Assembly: GCA_964613385.1 (NCBI GenBank) | Contig: CAZTGZ010000001.1 | Span: 62,001-126,000 of the forward strand | Length of the DNA: 64,000 bases | Reading direction: 5' to 3' | Origin: CAZTGZ01 sp964613385 | Lineage (GTDB): Bacteria > Bacteroidota > Bacteroidia > NS11-12g > UBA9320 | In this document: positions 43,471 to 52,445 of the stretch, one piece after another | Layout: the number at the start of each line of letters is the position of its first letter | Position numbering within the stretch: position 1 is the stretch's first letter | Translations under genes and position numbers: made by a program | Notes under the pieces: model-generated | The model's database searches: none | Told to the model about the DNA's origin: nothing | What the model saw: only the letters and a program-made list of their open reading frames with translations

Positions 43471-44271
43471 CTATTTTTTTGTTGCTACCAATGAATAAAC
43501 CAGCGGAATCATATCTCCGAATGGCTCTAAACGGAATTTTCCCGGTTCAAATTCAATGGTCTTTTGGAAGCAATCATAGGGAGAATAATCATATTCCTTT
43601 ACGGTTTGAATCTCCAATCCATTCTGAATCAGGCTGCTTAATACTTCGGACAGACCATGATTCCACATGATGTAGTCCTGAGTTATATCGGCAGTTTTAT
43701 CGGCATAGGTGCCGCTTTCTGTTTCAGCAATAGGGCCGGAATTAAAGTAGCGATAGCTTATTTTCTCAAAACTGTCGTCATACATCCACACGAACGGATG
43801 AAATTCAACGAACACAAATCGTCCACCCGGCTTCAGAAACTTCGAGACAATTCCGGCCCATTTATCGAGATCCGGCAACCAGCCAATGGTCCCATAACTG
43901 CTGAAAACCAAATCAAACTTTTCATCCAGATGCAGAGCTAAGTCGTAAATGTCACAACAGATAAATCTTGCGTTGCTGTTGGTGTCAGCCGCAATTTGTT
44001 GAGCATGTCTGATGGCATTATCAGAAAAATCAACCCCGGTAACTGAAGCACCAAGTCTGCTGAGTGAAATGGTGTCCTGTCCAAAATGACATTGTAAATG
44101 CAAGACCGATGCGTCCTTTAATTGTCCCAGCAGGTTTAATTCAATTTCTTTGAGGGATGATTTCCCTTTCAAAAAGGACGCCATGTCATAGAAATCCGAC
44201 TTCAGATGTATGTCGGTTTTATGATTCCAGGAATTCCGATTGATGTGCAGATAATCCTTCTCGTTGTTCAT
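43471..44271 (-). CDS. Class I SAM-dependent methyltransferase
   Basis: This 266-residue protein has motif I near residue 55 (VLHLQCHFGQDTISLSRLGA), an acidic motif (VTGVDFSDNAI) and a LVFSSYGTIGWLPD post-motif. The shape is that of UbiE/Methyltransf_11-type enzymes with a long C-terminal tail. The substrate is unknown. It is 20 nt downstream of the alkyltransferase-like gene and probably shares its transcript. Confidence 0.8.
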   Translation of the reverse strand: MNNEKDYLHINRNSWNHKTDIHLKSDFYDMASFLKGKSSLKEIELNLLGQLKDASVLHLQCHFGQDTISLSRLGASVTGVDFSDNAIRHAQQIAADTNSNARFICCDIYDLALHLDEKFDLVFSSYGTIGWLPDLDKWAGIVSKFLKPGGRFVFVEFHPFVWMYDDSFEKISYRYFNSGPIAETESGTYADKTADITQDYIMWNHGLSEVLSSLIQNGLEIQTVKEYDYSPYDCFQKTIEFEPGKFRLEPFGDMIPLVYSLVATKK

Positions 44272-44291
44272 TTTTTACATTATAAATGATT

Positions 44292-44639
44292 TTATAATTC
44301 AAGTTCTTTCGCAGGGTCCCAAAATACCTTTTCAAAACCCACAATCTGATCATCAACAACCATCAGTCCTTCAGAAATCAACAGAGCTTCCATTTGTTCA
44401 GGGGGATGAAAATGCGCTTTGCCGCTTAGCATACCGCTTTGATTCACAACGCGATGCGCCGGAACAGGTGGAATAAGGCCATGACTGGCATTCATAGCCC
44501 AACCGACCATACGAGCCGATTTGCCGCTGCCCAAATACCGCGCAATTGCACCATAGGAGGTGGCCCGGCCCGGCGGTATTAAACGCACTACTTCAAATAC
44601 TTGCTGAAAGAAATCCTTTTGAACCAATGTGGCACACAT
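44292..44639 (-). CDS. Alkyltransferase-like (ATL) protein, Ala in place of the active Cys
   Basis: This 115-residue protein matches the DNA-binding domain of O6-methylguanine-DNA methyltransferase (PPGRATSYGAIARYLG, then SARMVGWAMNA). The usual active-site P-C-H-R-V is PAHRVV here, with Ala at residue 61, so it cannot accept a methyl group. ATL proteins bind alkylated guanine and hand the lesion to nucleotide excision repair, which includes UvrB encoded nearby. Its length is typical of ATL proteins. Confidence 0.85.
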   Translation of the reverse strand: MCATLVQKDFFQQVFEVVRLIPPGRATSYGAIARYLGSGKSARMVGWAMNASHGLIPPVPAHRVVNQSGMLSGKAHFHPPEQMEALLISEGLMVVDDQIVGFEKVFWDPAKELEL

Positions 44640-44694
44640 GTTGTTAGTTTCGTGTAAAATTTGTCAGGTACTACAAATTAAATGTGTAGAATAA

Positions 44695-44702
44695 TATTTT
44701 TG
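44695..44702 (+). promoter_or_regulatory. -7 promoter element 8 nt before the TlpA-like gene
   Basis: TATTTTTG is a perfect match, followed after eight bases (TCAGCCTT) by ATG 44711. It is 56 nt from the divergent ATL gene. Confidence 0.6.
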
Positions 44703-44710
44703 TCAGCCTT

Positions 44711-46138
44711 ATGAAGAATACCACATCATACTTTTTACTTATCTTGTTTCTTTCTTTCCAAACTTTGGTATCCGCTCAGGGATATCGGATTGAGGCCAGG
44801 GTAAAAGGCCTGAATGGAGGAACCGGCTTGCTTGCGAATTATTACGGAGTAAAGCAATATTTAAAGGATTCCGCTAAAGTGAATGCCACGGGAACCATGG
44901 TGTTTCAGGGCAAAGATCCATTGCCGAGCGGTATTTATCTGGTGGTTTTACCCAATCATACATATACCGAAGTTGTGGTTTCTGACAAATCGCAAAAGTT
45001 TATCATCGAAACAGATACCACACTGTCGCCTACCATGCTGAAAGTGACCAATTCACTGGAAAACGAGATTTTTTATGAGTTCAATCGTTTTGCAGCAGAA
45101 AAGGGAAGACAAGCATCCATGTTGCAGGAGCAGATAAAAAATGAAACCGACGAAAACAAAAAATCTGCTCTTCGCGAAGAATTGAGAAAAGTAGATGAGT
45201 CTGTGAGTGCGAAGCGGGCCGAACTGGCCAAAGCGAATCCGGGCTTGTTTATCTCCAAAATTTTCTCGGCCATGACCGAAATTGATATTCCCGAACCTCC
45301 TGTTAATCCGGATGGAAGCATAGATTCAAATTTTAAGTTCAATTATTACCGTGATCACTATTGGGACAATGTGGACTTCAGTGAAGACGGATTGATGCGC
45401 ACCCCGGTATATCAGAACAAGCTGGAATATTATATGACCAAATTGTATATCCAGATTCCCGACACGGTGGTTTCAGCCATCGAAAGACTGATGAAGCTGG
45501 TGGACAAAGGTGGAAGCAAGGAGATTTTTAAATATACGGTATGGTGGAATACCAATCATTATGAAGAATCTAAAATCATGTGCATGGATAAGGTTCTCCA
45601 TTATATGATCAGCAATTACTATTGTGCAGGACGCGCCTTTTGGGCAGATAGCGCATTGATTGCCAAAATGTGCGATCACGCCAGGAAAATAGGACCTACC
45701 CTTTGCGGAAGGACTGCGCCTGATATCACCCTGATCGACACGGCTATGATGCCACATACACTAAGCCGAATCAATAGTCCTGTTACCATCGTGGTATTTT
45801 GGGATCATCAGTGCGGGCATTGTAAAAAGGATATTCCGGCTCTGGCCAGAATGTATGATACCCTGGCTGCCAAAGGATTATATGTGTATGCCGTTTATAC
45901 TCAGGGAGATTGGGATGGCTGGCGAAAGTTTATCAGAGAAAATAAACTGGGGTTCCTGAATGTAGGCAACCAATATGGTCAAAGCGATTTCAGAGACAAA
46001 TACAATATTTTAACCACGCCTGAAATTTTCATTTTAGATCACAAACAAAACATCCGATTCAAAAAGGTTGCCATTGACAACGTTCCCGGAATTGTCAATT
46101 ACTTGCTGGAGGAGTACGAAGAGGATTTGAAGAAATAA
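44711..46138 (+). CDS. TlpA-like periplasmic thioredoxin with DUF4369-type N-terminal domain
   Basis: This 475-residue exported protein (signal peptide about residues 1-22) begins with a DUF4369-like beta domain (IEARVKGLNGGTGLLANYYG, then TGTMVFQGKDPLPSG). A helical middle with DUF5106-like features follows. The C-terminal 150 or so residues are a thioredoxin fold with the active site FWDHQCGHCKKDIPALARMY (CGHC) and a cis-Pro TTPEIF. Members of this group reduce disulfides, for example in cytochrome c maturation. The 3' 44 nt overlap the convergent gene. Confidence 0.88.
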   Translation: MKNTTSYFLLILFLSFQTLVSAQGYRIEARVKGLNGGTGLLANYYGVKQYLKDSAKVNATGTMVFQGKDPLPSGIYLVVLPNHTYTEVVVSDKSQKFIIETDTTLSPTMLKVTNSLENEIFYEFNRFAAEKGRQASMLQEQIKNETDENKKSALREELRKVDESVSAKRAELAKANPGLFISKIFSAMTEIDIPEPPVNPDGSIDSNFKFNYYRDHYWDNVDFSEDGLMRTPVYQNKLEYYMTKLYIQIPDTVVSAIERLMKLVDKGGSKEIFKYTVWWNTNHYEESKIMCMDKVLHYMISNYYCAGRAFWADSALIAKMCDHARKIGPTLCGRTAPDITLIDTAMMPHTLSRINSPVTIVVFWDHQCGHCKKDIPALARMYDTLAAKGLYVYAVYTQGDWDGWRKFIRENKLGFLNVGNQYGQSDFRDKYNILTTPEIFILDHKQNIRFKKVAIDNVPGIVNYLLEEYEEDLKK

Positions 46139-46760
46139 TCTGTAAGTTAGGTGGTAATTTTCGGTATAAAGGACCGAAAAAGAGCAGAATTCCTGCTGTT
46201 GTATAAGGTCCGCTATAGGTAGCTGACATATCTTTTCCGGCAACAATGCGGGTTCCAAATCCGGCTTTTGCACCCAACCACGGAAAAATATAATACTGTC
46301 CGTTTATCCCGAATTCAAAAGGTAATACCAAGGTTTTTTCCGATGAAATGAGCTTGTGGTCTATCAACGAGGTAAGTTCTTCGGTCACTTTTCCTAATCC
46401 AAACTGTACCGGGGTGCTCAGTCTCCACTTGTCGCTCAGTTTAAAGGTATATTCACCTCCTAAGCCCAAATACCTCATCCTTCCCTCCAATTTGGAAACA
46501 TAACCCAGTCCGGGTAAAGCAGGATCTGAATATTGCTCTACTACCGGTTTTCCCATCCAATAATATCCCAACCAGCCTTTGTATTTTTCCAGGTACTCTG
46601 CACCGCCATACACGCCCATTATCCTGTTTGCCCTGCCTTGTACAAGCGAATATCTGCCGCTAAATCCTCCAATGGGCGATAGTTTGTTGTCCTTTGTTTG
46701 CTGTGCCCATGACAATGAGCTTATCAGAAGCAGAGACATTGTAATTGTTAAAAGTCGCAT
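46095..46760 (-). CDS. Small outer-membrane beta-barrel-like protein
   Basis: This 221-residue protein has a signal peptide (MRLLTITMSLLLISSLSWA). The mature chain alternates hydrophobic and polar residues with glycines at strand ends (GGFSGRYSLVQGRAN, YLGLGGEYTFKLSDKW, LPFEFGINGQYYIF), as in small barrel proteins. No family name can be given. Its last 44 bases overlap the end of the TlpA-like gene in antisense. Confidence 0.65.
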   Translation of the reverse strand: MRLLTITMSLLLISSLSWAQQTKDNKLSPIGGFSGRYSLVQGRANRIMGVYGGAEYLEKYKGWLGYYWMGKPVVEQYSDPALPGLGYVSKLEGRMRYLGLGGEYTFKLSDKWRLSTPVQFGLGKVTEELTSLIDHKLISSEKTLVLPFEFGINGQYYIFPWLGAKAGFGTRIVAGKDMSATYSGPYTTAGILLFFGPLYRKLPPNLQIISSNPLRTPPASN

Positions 46761-46775
46761 AGTCTGTCTTTTAGA

Positions 46776-46783
46776 TATTTTTG
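46776..46783 (+). promoter_or_regulatory. -7 promoter element of the MBOAT gene
   Basis: TATTTTTG overlaps a candidate TTG start at 46781, which cannot be used by a message starting a few bases later. This points to TTG 46802 as the true start. Confidence 0.55.
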
Positions 46784-46801
46784 CAGGACAAAAATAAATC
46801 C

Positions 46802-48220
46802 TTGCAGTTTAACTCATTGGCTTTCCTGATTTTTCTGCCATTGGTGGTGGGCTTATATTATCTCCTCCCACACCGGTACAGATGGATATTGTTGTTGGCC
46901 AGTTATTTTTTTTATGGCTATTGGAAGATAGAGTATCTCAGCCTGATGATCATATCTACCCTTCTCGATTACTTCGTGTCGAATGCCTTGTACAAATACG
47001 AATCGCCGACACTTCGAAAAGGATTATTATGGATAAGTTGTGCCGGTAACCTGGGCATGCTTTTCTTGTTTAAGTATCTGGGCTTGTTCGTTGATCCCAT
47101 TGATCTCACTACGTATAACATGAATCTGGATATCAATTCATGGATGAAACAAGGCGCCCATTTTCTATTTTTTGCGCTGCCCGTTGGGATTTCATTTTAT
47201 ACATTCCAAACCATGAGTTATACCATCGATGTATATTATCGAAAGAGTGTACCGGCGAAATCGCTGGGTAAGTTTGCCCTGTTTGTTTCCTTTTTTCCTC
47301 AATTGGTAGCCGGTCCTATTGAGAGATTTAACCATCTGATGCCCCAACTGACTGCAAATCACAGCTGGAAGTATGAAAATTTTTCTCAGTCATTCAGGCT
47401 GCTGTTATATGGGTTCTTCATTAAAATGTGCATTGCCGATCAGGTGGCACCCTTGGTAAATGAAATCTATGCATCTCCTCAAACCTATAACCGGCTGAAT
47501 ATTGGATTGGGGTTATTGTTGTTTGGCGTGCAGATATATGCAGATTTCAGCGGATACAGCCTGATTGCCATAGGGGCTGCCAAAATGCTGGGCATTCAAC
47601 TTATGGATAATTTTCGTACTCCTTATTTGTCATCATCCATTCACGAGTTCTGGCAGCGCTGGCATATTTCACTTTCCACCTGGTTCCGCGATTATCTGTA
47701 CATCCCGCTTGGAGGCAATCGCAAAGGGAAAGCCAGATGGATACTGAACATCATGTTGGTTTTCAGTCTAAGCGGTTTTTGGCACGGCGCCAGCTGGACT
47801 TTCATGATATGGGGAGGTATTCATGGTTTAACCTACCTTCTGGAATTTGGGATCAAACGCACCAAAATATGGAGCCTCATCCCATCCTTCCTGAAAAAAG
47901 GCCTGGGAATTCTGCTCACATTTGCAATAGTTCATGTGGCCTGGGTATTCTTCAGAGCCGGTAGTCTCGAGCAGGTTACCATCATTTTTACAAATCTATT
48001 TCAACAACATGGAACGCAATCTCTGGAAATAGATGCAGTGGTTTGGTTGATGCTTTCAATCTTTATACTTTCTGATGGATATTTGTTGAACACCCGAATA
48101 GACACCAAATTGGCGAATTGGCCTATATGGTTGCGTTGGGCCCTCTATTTGGGATTGTTGTTTTGTATTCTGGCATTTGGAGGCGTAGCCAATCACCCAT
48201 TTATATATTTCCAGTTTTGA
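46802..48220 (+). CDS. MBOAT-family O-acyltransferase
   Basis: The protein is about 472 residues with about 10 hydrophobic segments. It matches AlgI/DltB-type MBOAT proteins: an N-terminal LQFNSLAFLIFLPLVVGLYY, the motif GPIERFNHLMPQL, IHEFWQRWHISLSTWFRDYLYIPLGG and the catalytic His region FWHGASWTFMIWGGIHG. It moves an acyl group across the membrane onto a surface polymer. The downstream SGNH protein probably completes the transfer, as AlgJ/AlgX or DltD do. TTG 46802 is chosen because it gives the usual family N-terminus. Confidence 0.9.
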   Translation: MQFNSLAFLIFLPLVVGLYYLLPHRYRWILLLASYFFYGYWKIEYLSLMIISTLLDYFVSNALYKYESPTLRKGLLWISCAGNLGMLFLFKYLGLFVDPIDLTTYNMNLDINSWMKQGAHFLFFALPVGISFYTFQTMSYTIDVYYRKSVPAKSLGKFALFVSFFPQLVAGPIERFNHLMPQLTANHSWKYENFSQSFRLLLYGFFIKMCIADQVAPLVNEIYASPQTYNRLNIGLGLLLFGVQIYADFSGYSLIAIGAAKMLGIQLMDNFRTPYLSSSIHEFWQRWHISLSTWFRDYLYIPLGGNRKGKARWILNIMLVFSLSGFWHGASWTFMIWGGIHGLTYLLEFGIKRTKIWSLIPSFLKKGLGILLTFAIVHVAWVFFRAGSLEQVTIIFTNLFQQHGTQSLEIDAVVWLMLSIFILSDGYLLNTRIDTKLANWPIWLRWALYLGLLFCILAFGGVANHPFIYFQF

Positions 48221-49290
48221 GCCTGAAAGTAATTACAAATATCGCCCTGAGAATCCTGATCGTTTTGGTCGCATTACCCATCATGAATTACGTGTACATG
48301 CGTTGGTTCTGGATGGATGATTTAAAGGAGCATGCCGAAACTTTGCCGGATTTGTTAGATGCTCAGGACAGTTGTGAAATTTTGTATTTCGGAGAATCGA
48401 GTAATTTTAGCTTTAATCCCGAAAAGGATTCACTGCATGACCGCATCAGTGATTTTGTTGGAAAACATTTTGAAGGGATACCTCTGGGAACCATCAACAA
48501 CAGCGCCTATCACGGCGGAATTTTTTTGCCACTTATCCGGCATATCGATGCAAACAGCAAGGTGAAAACCCTGATTGTAACGCTCAACATGCGGACCTTT
48601 GACCAGGCTTGCATACATTCTGAATTGGAAACGGCACTCCGAAAAAAGGCAGTGATGTATGAGCCCAGACCGGCATTGCTCAATCGCCTGTTACTTTCTT
48701 TAAATGCCTATGATGACCAACTGTTGAAGGAACGCGACTTAACCATGTGGAAATCATGGACTTATGATACATTAAAAAGTAATGTTGTTCAATTTCCCTA
48801 TCCAACGATAAAATCGTGGTGCGCTGCGGAAAAGTTTCCGTTGCCGGGCGGAGGAGAGGACATGAAAAAGAGAGAATTAGCGGATCATTACATCAAGGCA
48901 TATGCCTTTCAGATTGATACCATTCGTAATCCGCGGATTGCTGATTTTGATGCCATTGCTGCATTTGCTCAATCCAGAGGATATACGCTGGTATTGAATC
49001 TGATGGCAGAAAACACCCATTATGCAGATAGTTTAGTGGGTGAAAATCTGGTATGGCTCATGCGGAACAATCGAGATTTATTGGTGAAACGATACACCGC
49101 TATGGGAGCCATTGTGGTGGACAATCTTGAGGTTGTTCCTCCGGATGATTACACGGATTTACATTGGACTACAGAGCATTACGGGCAATTGGGAAGACAA
49201 ATTATTGCTTCGAGGGTTGCTGAAGCGTTGAAAGAACGTTATCCGGATCACTACAGAAACAGACCCATTGTGAAGTCAAATCATAAGTAG
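48217..49290 (+). CDS. SGNH-like membrane-anchored partner of the MBOAT acyltransferase
   Basis: This protein of about 357 residues begins with one membrane helix (ITNIALRILIVLVALPIMNY). The extracytoplasmic part has an SGNH-like pattern: EILYFGESSNFSFN (Ser block), GTINNSAYHGG (oxyanion block), and near the end DLHWTTEHYGQLG, an Asp-x-His pair expected of the catalytic triad. The TTG start at 48217 overlaps the MBOAT stop (TTGA), showing translational coupling. The likely function is O-acylation of an exported polysaccharide or teichoic-like polymer. Confidence 0.75.
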   Translation: MSLKVITNIALRILIVLVALPIMNYVYMRWFWMDDLKEHAETLPDLLDAQDSCEILYFGESSNFSFNPEKDSLHDRISDFVGKHFEGIPLGTINNSAYHGGIFLPLIRHIDANSKVKTLIVTLNMRTFDQACIHSELETALRKKAVMYEPRPALLNRLLLSLNAYDDQLLKERDLTMWKSWTYDTLKSNVVQFPYPTIKSWCAAEKFPLPGGGEDMKKRELADHYIKAYAFQIDTIRNPRIADFDAIAAFAQSRGYTLVLNLMAENTHYADSLVGENLVWLMRNNRDLLVKRYTAMGAIVVDNLEVVPPDDYTDLHWTTEHYGQLGRQIIASRVAEALKERYPDHYRNRPIVKSNHK

Positions 49291-49315
49291 ACATCTTCTT
49301 GAGAACCTATTTTAT

Positions 49316-49357
49316 AAGTCGAATTTCTTTTTGATATTGTAAATTCGTTTTCGACTT
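49316..49357. repeat. Inverted repeat between SGNH gene and DUF1801 gene
   Basis: AAGTCGAA (49316-49323) pairs perfectly with TTCGACTT (49350-49357), and an inner GAATTT/AAATTC pair (49321-49326 and 49341-49346) extends the stem. No T-run follows, so it may be an operator or structured RNA rather than a terminator. Confidence 0.35.
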
Positions 49358-49407
49358 CTTCGCCGGAAACGTGCGAATAAATATACAATCAATAATTATC
49401 AGAACTT

Positions 49408-49788
49408 ATGAGTGGAGCCATGCCAATTTACAAGACCATGGACGATTATATATCGGATCAGTCCCAGCCCGCCCGGAAATTATTAAATGAATTGAGGCTT
49501 TTGGTGCACGAAACCGTTCCGGAGAGTATGGAAGTCCGGGACTATAAAGTACCTGTTTTCAAGTTGGTGCCGGAAGCTAAAACAGAACTTCAGCTGATGA
49601 TGATGGCCGGTTCTAAATTTGTGAGTTTTTATCCCTTTGCTTCCACCCTTCAAAAGTTTGCCGATCAACTAAAAAAATACAAAATGGGAAAGGGTTCCGT
49701 GAATTTTCCTTTCGGAGAGGAGTTGCCGGTGGAAATTATCAAACAAATGGTACTTCACAGAAAGGATGAATTGTTAATTCAGGGCTGA
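49408..49788 (+). CDS. DUF1801 (YdhG-like) protein
   Basis: This 126-residue soluble protein matches the DUF1801/YdhG group: MDDYISDQSQPARKLLNELR near the start, then PESMEVRDYKVPVF, FVSFYPFAS and the basic C-terminal segment KKYKMGKGSVNFPFGEELP. These proteins are widespread and their function is not established. An in-frame ATG at 49420 is also possible. The following 261 bp to 50049 hold no other gene; they are A/T-rich with no clear promoter or hairpin. Confidence 0.85.
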   Translation: MSGAMPIYKTMDDYISDQSQPARKLLNELRLLVHETVPESMEVRDYKVPVFKLVPEAKTELQLMMMAGSKFVSFYPFASTLQKFADQLKKYKMGKGSVNFPFGEELPVEIIKQMVLHRKDELLIQG

Positions 49789-50049
49789 TCTTCCAAATTG
49801 GTTCTTTCAAACAGGATTTTCTCATGTTGAGTTTATGTCTTTAGGGGTTCCTTTTTTTATTGCATGTACTGAAAAAAAAGGGTTGGGACTGGAATAATTG
49901 ATCTTATGAAAAAGTTATAAAACAAAGGAATTTACCCAATACTATGCATTAATAACAAAAAAGCCCATTTCCTTTCGTAGATTTCGGCCGTTAACATAAA
50001 GCCATTAAATACACTTCAAATAGCACCATACCCACTAACCAAACAATCC

Positions 50050-50586
50050 ATGAAAAACTCCATTGTACTTTTCATTTTTTTCATTTCCATGTTTCTTTAC
50101 TCATCACAGCTTGTTGAGCCCATTAACCGCGTTCGTCTCAAAGGAAGTCCGAGAGGCATTATAACTTGGGGTGGCGACCAACACGCCAACCAAAAAGGAG
50201 TGATGACCAATGGAGATTCAGTTTATATTAAGGTACAAAACAACGTATTGATTGTGCAGCATAAAAAAGATGGAATGACGACGACCATTTTTGAAAGTAT
50301 GCCGGACCAAATGCTGGCCAGTACCTGGTTAGGTGTATACGAATATCAATTTGATGACAATCCTTTGAGTGAAGACGATGGGGAACAAGAACTGGTTATC
50401 ATCAATTCGCCGGGTCCCAATGTTTCCTGTGTAAAAGTATTTCATATGTCGCAACAGCCTCCAATGGGAATCGGAACCTTATGGGGATCTACAGAAATTG
50501 AATTTCAACCGAATGCACTTTTGTTCAACGCAGCGGCGTCTGGACAGAAATATACATATTCGAACATGAGTTTTGTAGCTGAGTAA
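50050..50586 (+). CDS. Small secreted protein of unknown function
   Basis: This 178-residue protein has a signal peptide (KNSIVLFIFFISMFLYSSQ). The mature part is mainly beta-strands, with NGDSVYIKVQNNVLIVQHKKDG, WLGVYEYQFDDN and VSCVKVFHMSQ. There is one Cys and no sorting domain or known motif. It is 38 nt upstream of the cyclase gene on the same strand and could be a partner of its periplasmic TPR region. This is inference only. Confidence 0.65.
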   Translation: MKNSIVLFIFFISMFLYSSQLVEPINRVRLKGSPRGIITWGGDQHANQKGVMTNGDSVYIKVQNNVLIVQHKKDGMTTTIFESMPDQMLASTWLGVYEYQFDDNPLSEDDGEQELVIINSPGPNVSCVKVFHMSQQPPMGIGTLWGSTEIEFQPNALLFNAAASGQKYTYSNMSFVAE

Positions 50587-50624
50587 TTGGTTCGCAAATC
50601 CAAAACTGTTGTAATTTTATCCCG

Positions 50625-52445
50625 GTGAATTTCCGGAATTTATTTCTGAGATTTTGGTTGGGATTCCTTTGCGTGTCGGTATTTCCGGCATATGCCCAAC
50701 AGGAAAGTATACAGAACGAAGCCAAAAGGCTGCTCAACGATCTCAAAGTCGCTGCTAATGATACAGATCGCATGTATTTGTTATCTGATTTGTCATTCAT
50801 TTATATCGATACGAATCCAAAACTTGGCCTGGAATACGGACACAAAGCGCTGAACCTGGCACATGAGCTCAAATGGCCCAGAGGAACCGCCTATGTTCAG
50901 AATAACCTGGGAAGTTTGTATGCAGCGATTTCAGATTTGCCCAAGGCCCTGGATTACTATTTTAAAGCGTTAAAAAACAACGAATTGGCAAATCATGTCA
51001 AGGCCATCGCTTCCAACTTCGGCAATATTGGAACCATTTACCTTCGCCAGAGAAATTTTGACAAAGCCTTATTTTATTATCGAAAATCCCTCAACATAGA
51101 AAAGGAATTGAAAAATGAAGATGGCATCTCTTCAGATCTCATGAACATCGGCATCATCTACCGACAAAAAGAAGAATTAGATACTGCGCTGTTATATTTT
51201 ACTGAAGCTCTAAGAATTTGCGAATCCATTAAAAATTATGAAGGCATCGCAGAAAATTTGGTCAATATTGGGTCAACCTTTGAGGCTCAGGGCAAATATG
51301 AGGAAGCGCTGAAATACTACGGAGAATCTATTAAAATAGACCTCGAAAGGGGTAATATCAGTGGTTTGGGTGCGAATTACGGAAGCATTGGAAGCCTTTA
51401 TTTAAAATTACTTACTGACTCTACCTTAAAAGGCAAGGGTGAAAAATTTGCCCTAAGCAAAACGGAGCTCATTCAATTGTCAAGGGAGAATTTAACCAAA
51501 TCTGTTGAATTGTTGAATAAAACCGGCGCCCTGTATGAACTGCGTTTGGTTCATAAAAGCCTGGCTGAATTAGAAGAAATTTCCGGAAACTATCAAAAGG
51601 CGCTCAAGCATTATATGGAATACTCGAGCCTAAAGGATTCCATATTTTCCAGGGAGAATCAAATACGCATTTCTTACCTCGAAAACCAGCGTACGGAAGA
51701 TTTGAAACAAAAGGAAATTGAGATACAAAAGCTACAGTTATTGCGCGCCCGTAACCGACAAACTTTGCTGATTGCGGGTTTGGTGGCCTTAATTTTGGTA
51801 GCGTTTCTCGTCTTAAAACAACGGGCAGTCTCTGAAAAGCTGCTGTTGAATATACTTCCCGCCCAAATCGCCAAACGGCTGAAAAAGAAGGAAAGTCCTA
51901 TAGCAGATCAGTTCGAACACGCGAGTATTATTTTCATTGATATTGCCGGTTTTACCAAATTATCCGGGAAGATACCACCCAGGGAGCTGGTTTCTATACT
52001 CAATACCATTTTTACCATATTAGACGAATTGGTTGACAAGTACAATCTGGAAAAAATTAAGACCATCGGAGATTGTTATATGGCAGTTGGAGGCATTCCG
52101 GAAGCCAGAGAAGGACATGCTGACGATGTGGCCAACTTTGCCCTGGAAGCCCGTGACAGCATTCAGGGATACACCACCCAGATGGGAGAAAGCCTGAGTT
52201 TCCGCACCGGAATTGATATCGGGATGGTAGTGGCCGGTGTTATCGGACAAAAGAAGTTCATTTATGATCTCTGGGGAGATGCCGTGAATACTGCGAGCAG
52301 AATGGAAAGTAGCGGCGAAGAGGGTAAAATTCAAATTACCGACAGATTCAAATCTTCGTTACAGGGGAATTTCACATTTCAATCGAGAGGAAGCATGCAG
52401 ATTAAAGGCAAGGGAAGCATGGACACCTGGTTTCTGGAGCGCTGA
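50625..52445 (+). CDS. Periplasmic-TPR transmembrane adenylate cyclase (class III)
   Basis: This 606-residue protein begins with a signal peptide (NFRNLFLRFWLGFLCVSVFPAYA), followed by about seven TPR repeats (residues 50-350, for example GTIYLRQRNFDKALFYYRKS). A coiled coil and a membrane helix (LLIAGLVALILVAFLVL, about 385-402) follow, then a cytoplasmic class III cyclase. Metal-binding Asp residues occur in FIDIAGFTK and TIGDCYMAVGG; the Lys before it and the Asp in YDLWGDAVNTASR indicate ATP as substrate. Start is GTG 50625. It makes cAMP in response to a signal sensed by the TPR region. Confidence 0.88.
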   Translation: MNFRNLFLRFWLGFLCVSVFPAYAQQESIQNEAKRLLNDLKVAANDTDRMYLLSDLSFIYIDTNPKLGLEYGHKALNLAHELKWPRGTAYVQNNLGSLYAAISDLPKALDYYFKALKNNELANHVKAIASNFGNIGTIYLRQRNFDKALFYYRKSLNIEKELKNEDGISSDLMNIGIIYRQKEELDTALLYFTEALRICESIKNYEGIAENLVNIGSTFEAQGKYEEALKYYGESIKIDLERGNISGLGANYGSIGSLYLKLLTDSTLKGKGEKFALSKTELIQLSRENLTKSVELLNKTGALYELRLVHKSLAELEEISGNYQKALKHYMEYSSLKDSIFSRENQIRISYLENQRTEDLKQKEIEIQKLQLLRARNRQTLLIAGLVALILVAFLVLKQRAVSEKLLLNILPAQIAKRLKKKESPIADQFEHASIIFIDIAGFTKLSGKIPPRELVSILNTIFTILDELVDKYNLEKIKTIGDCYMAVGGIPEAREGHADDVANFALEARDSIQGYTTQMGESLSFRTGIDIGMVVAGVIGQKKFIYDLWGDAVNTASRMESSGEEGKIQITDRFKSSLQGNFTFQSRGSMQIKGKGSMDTWFLER

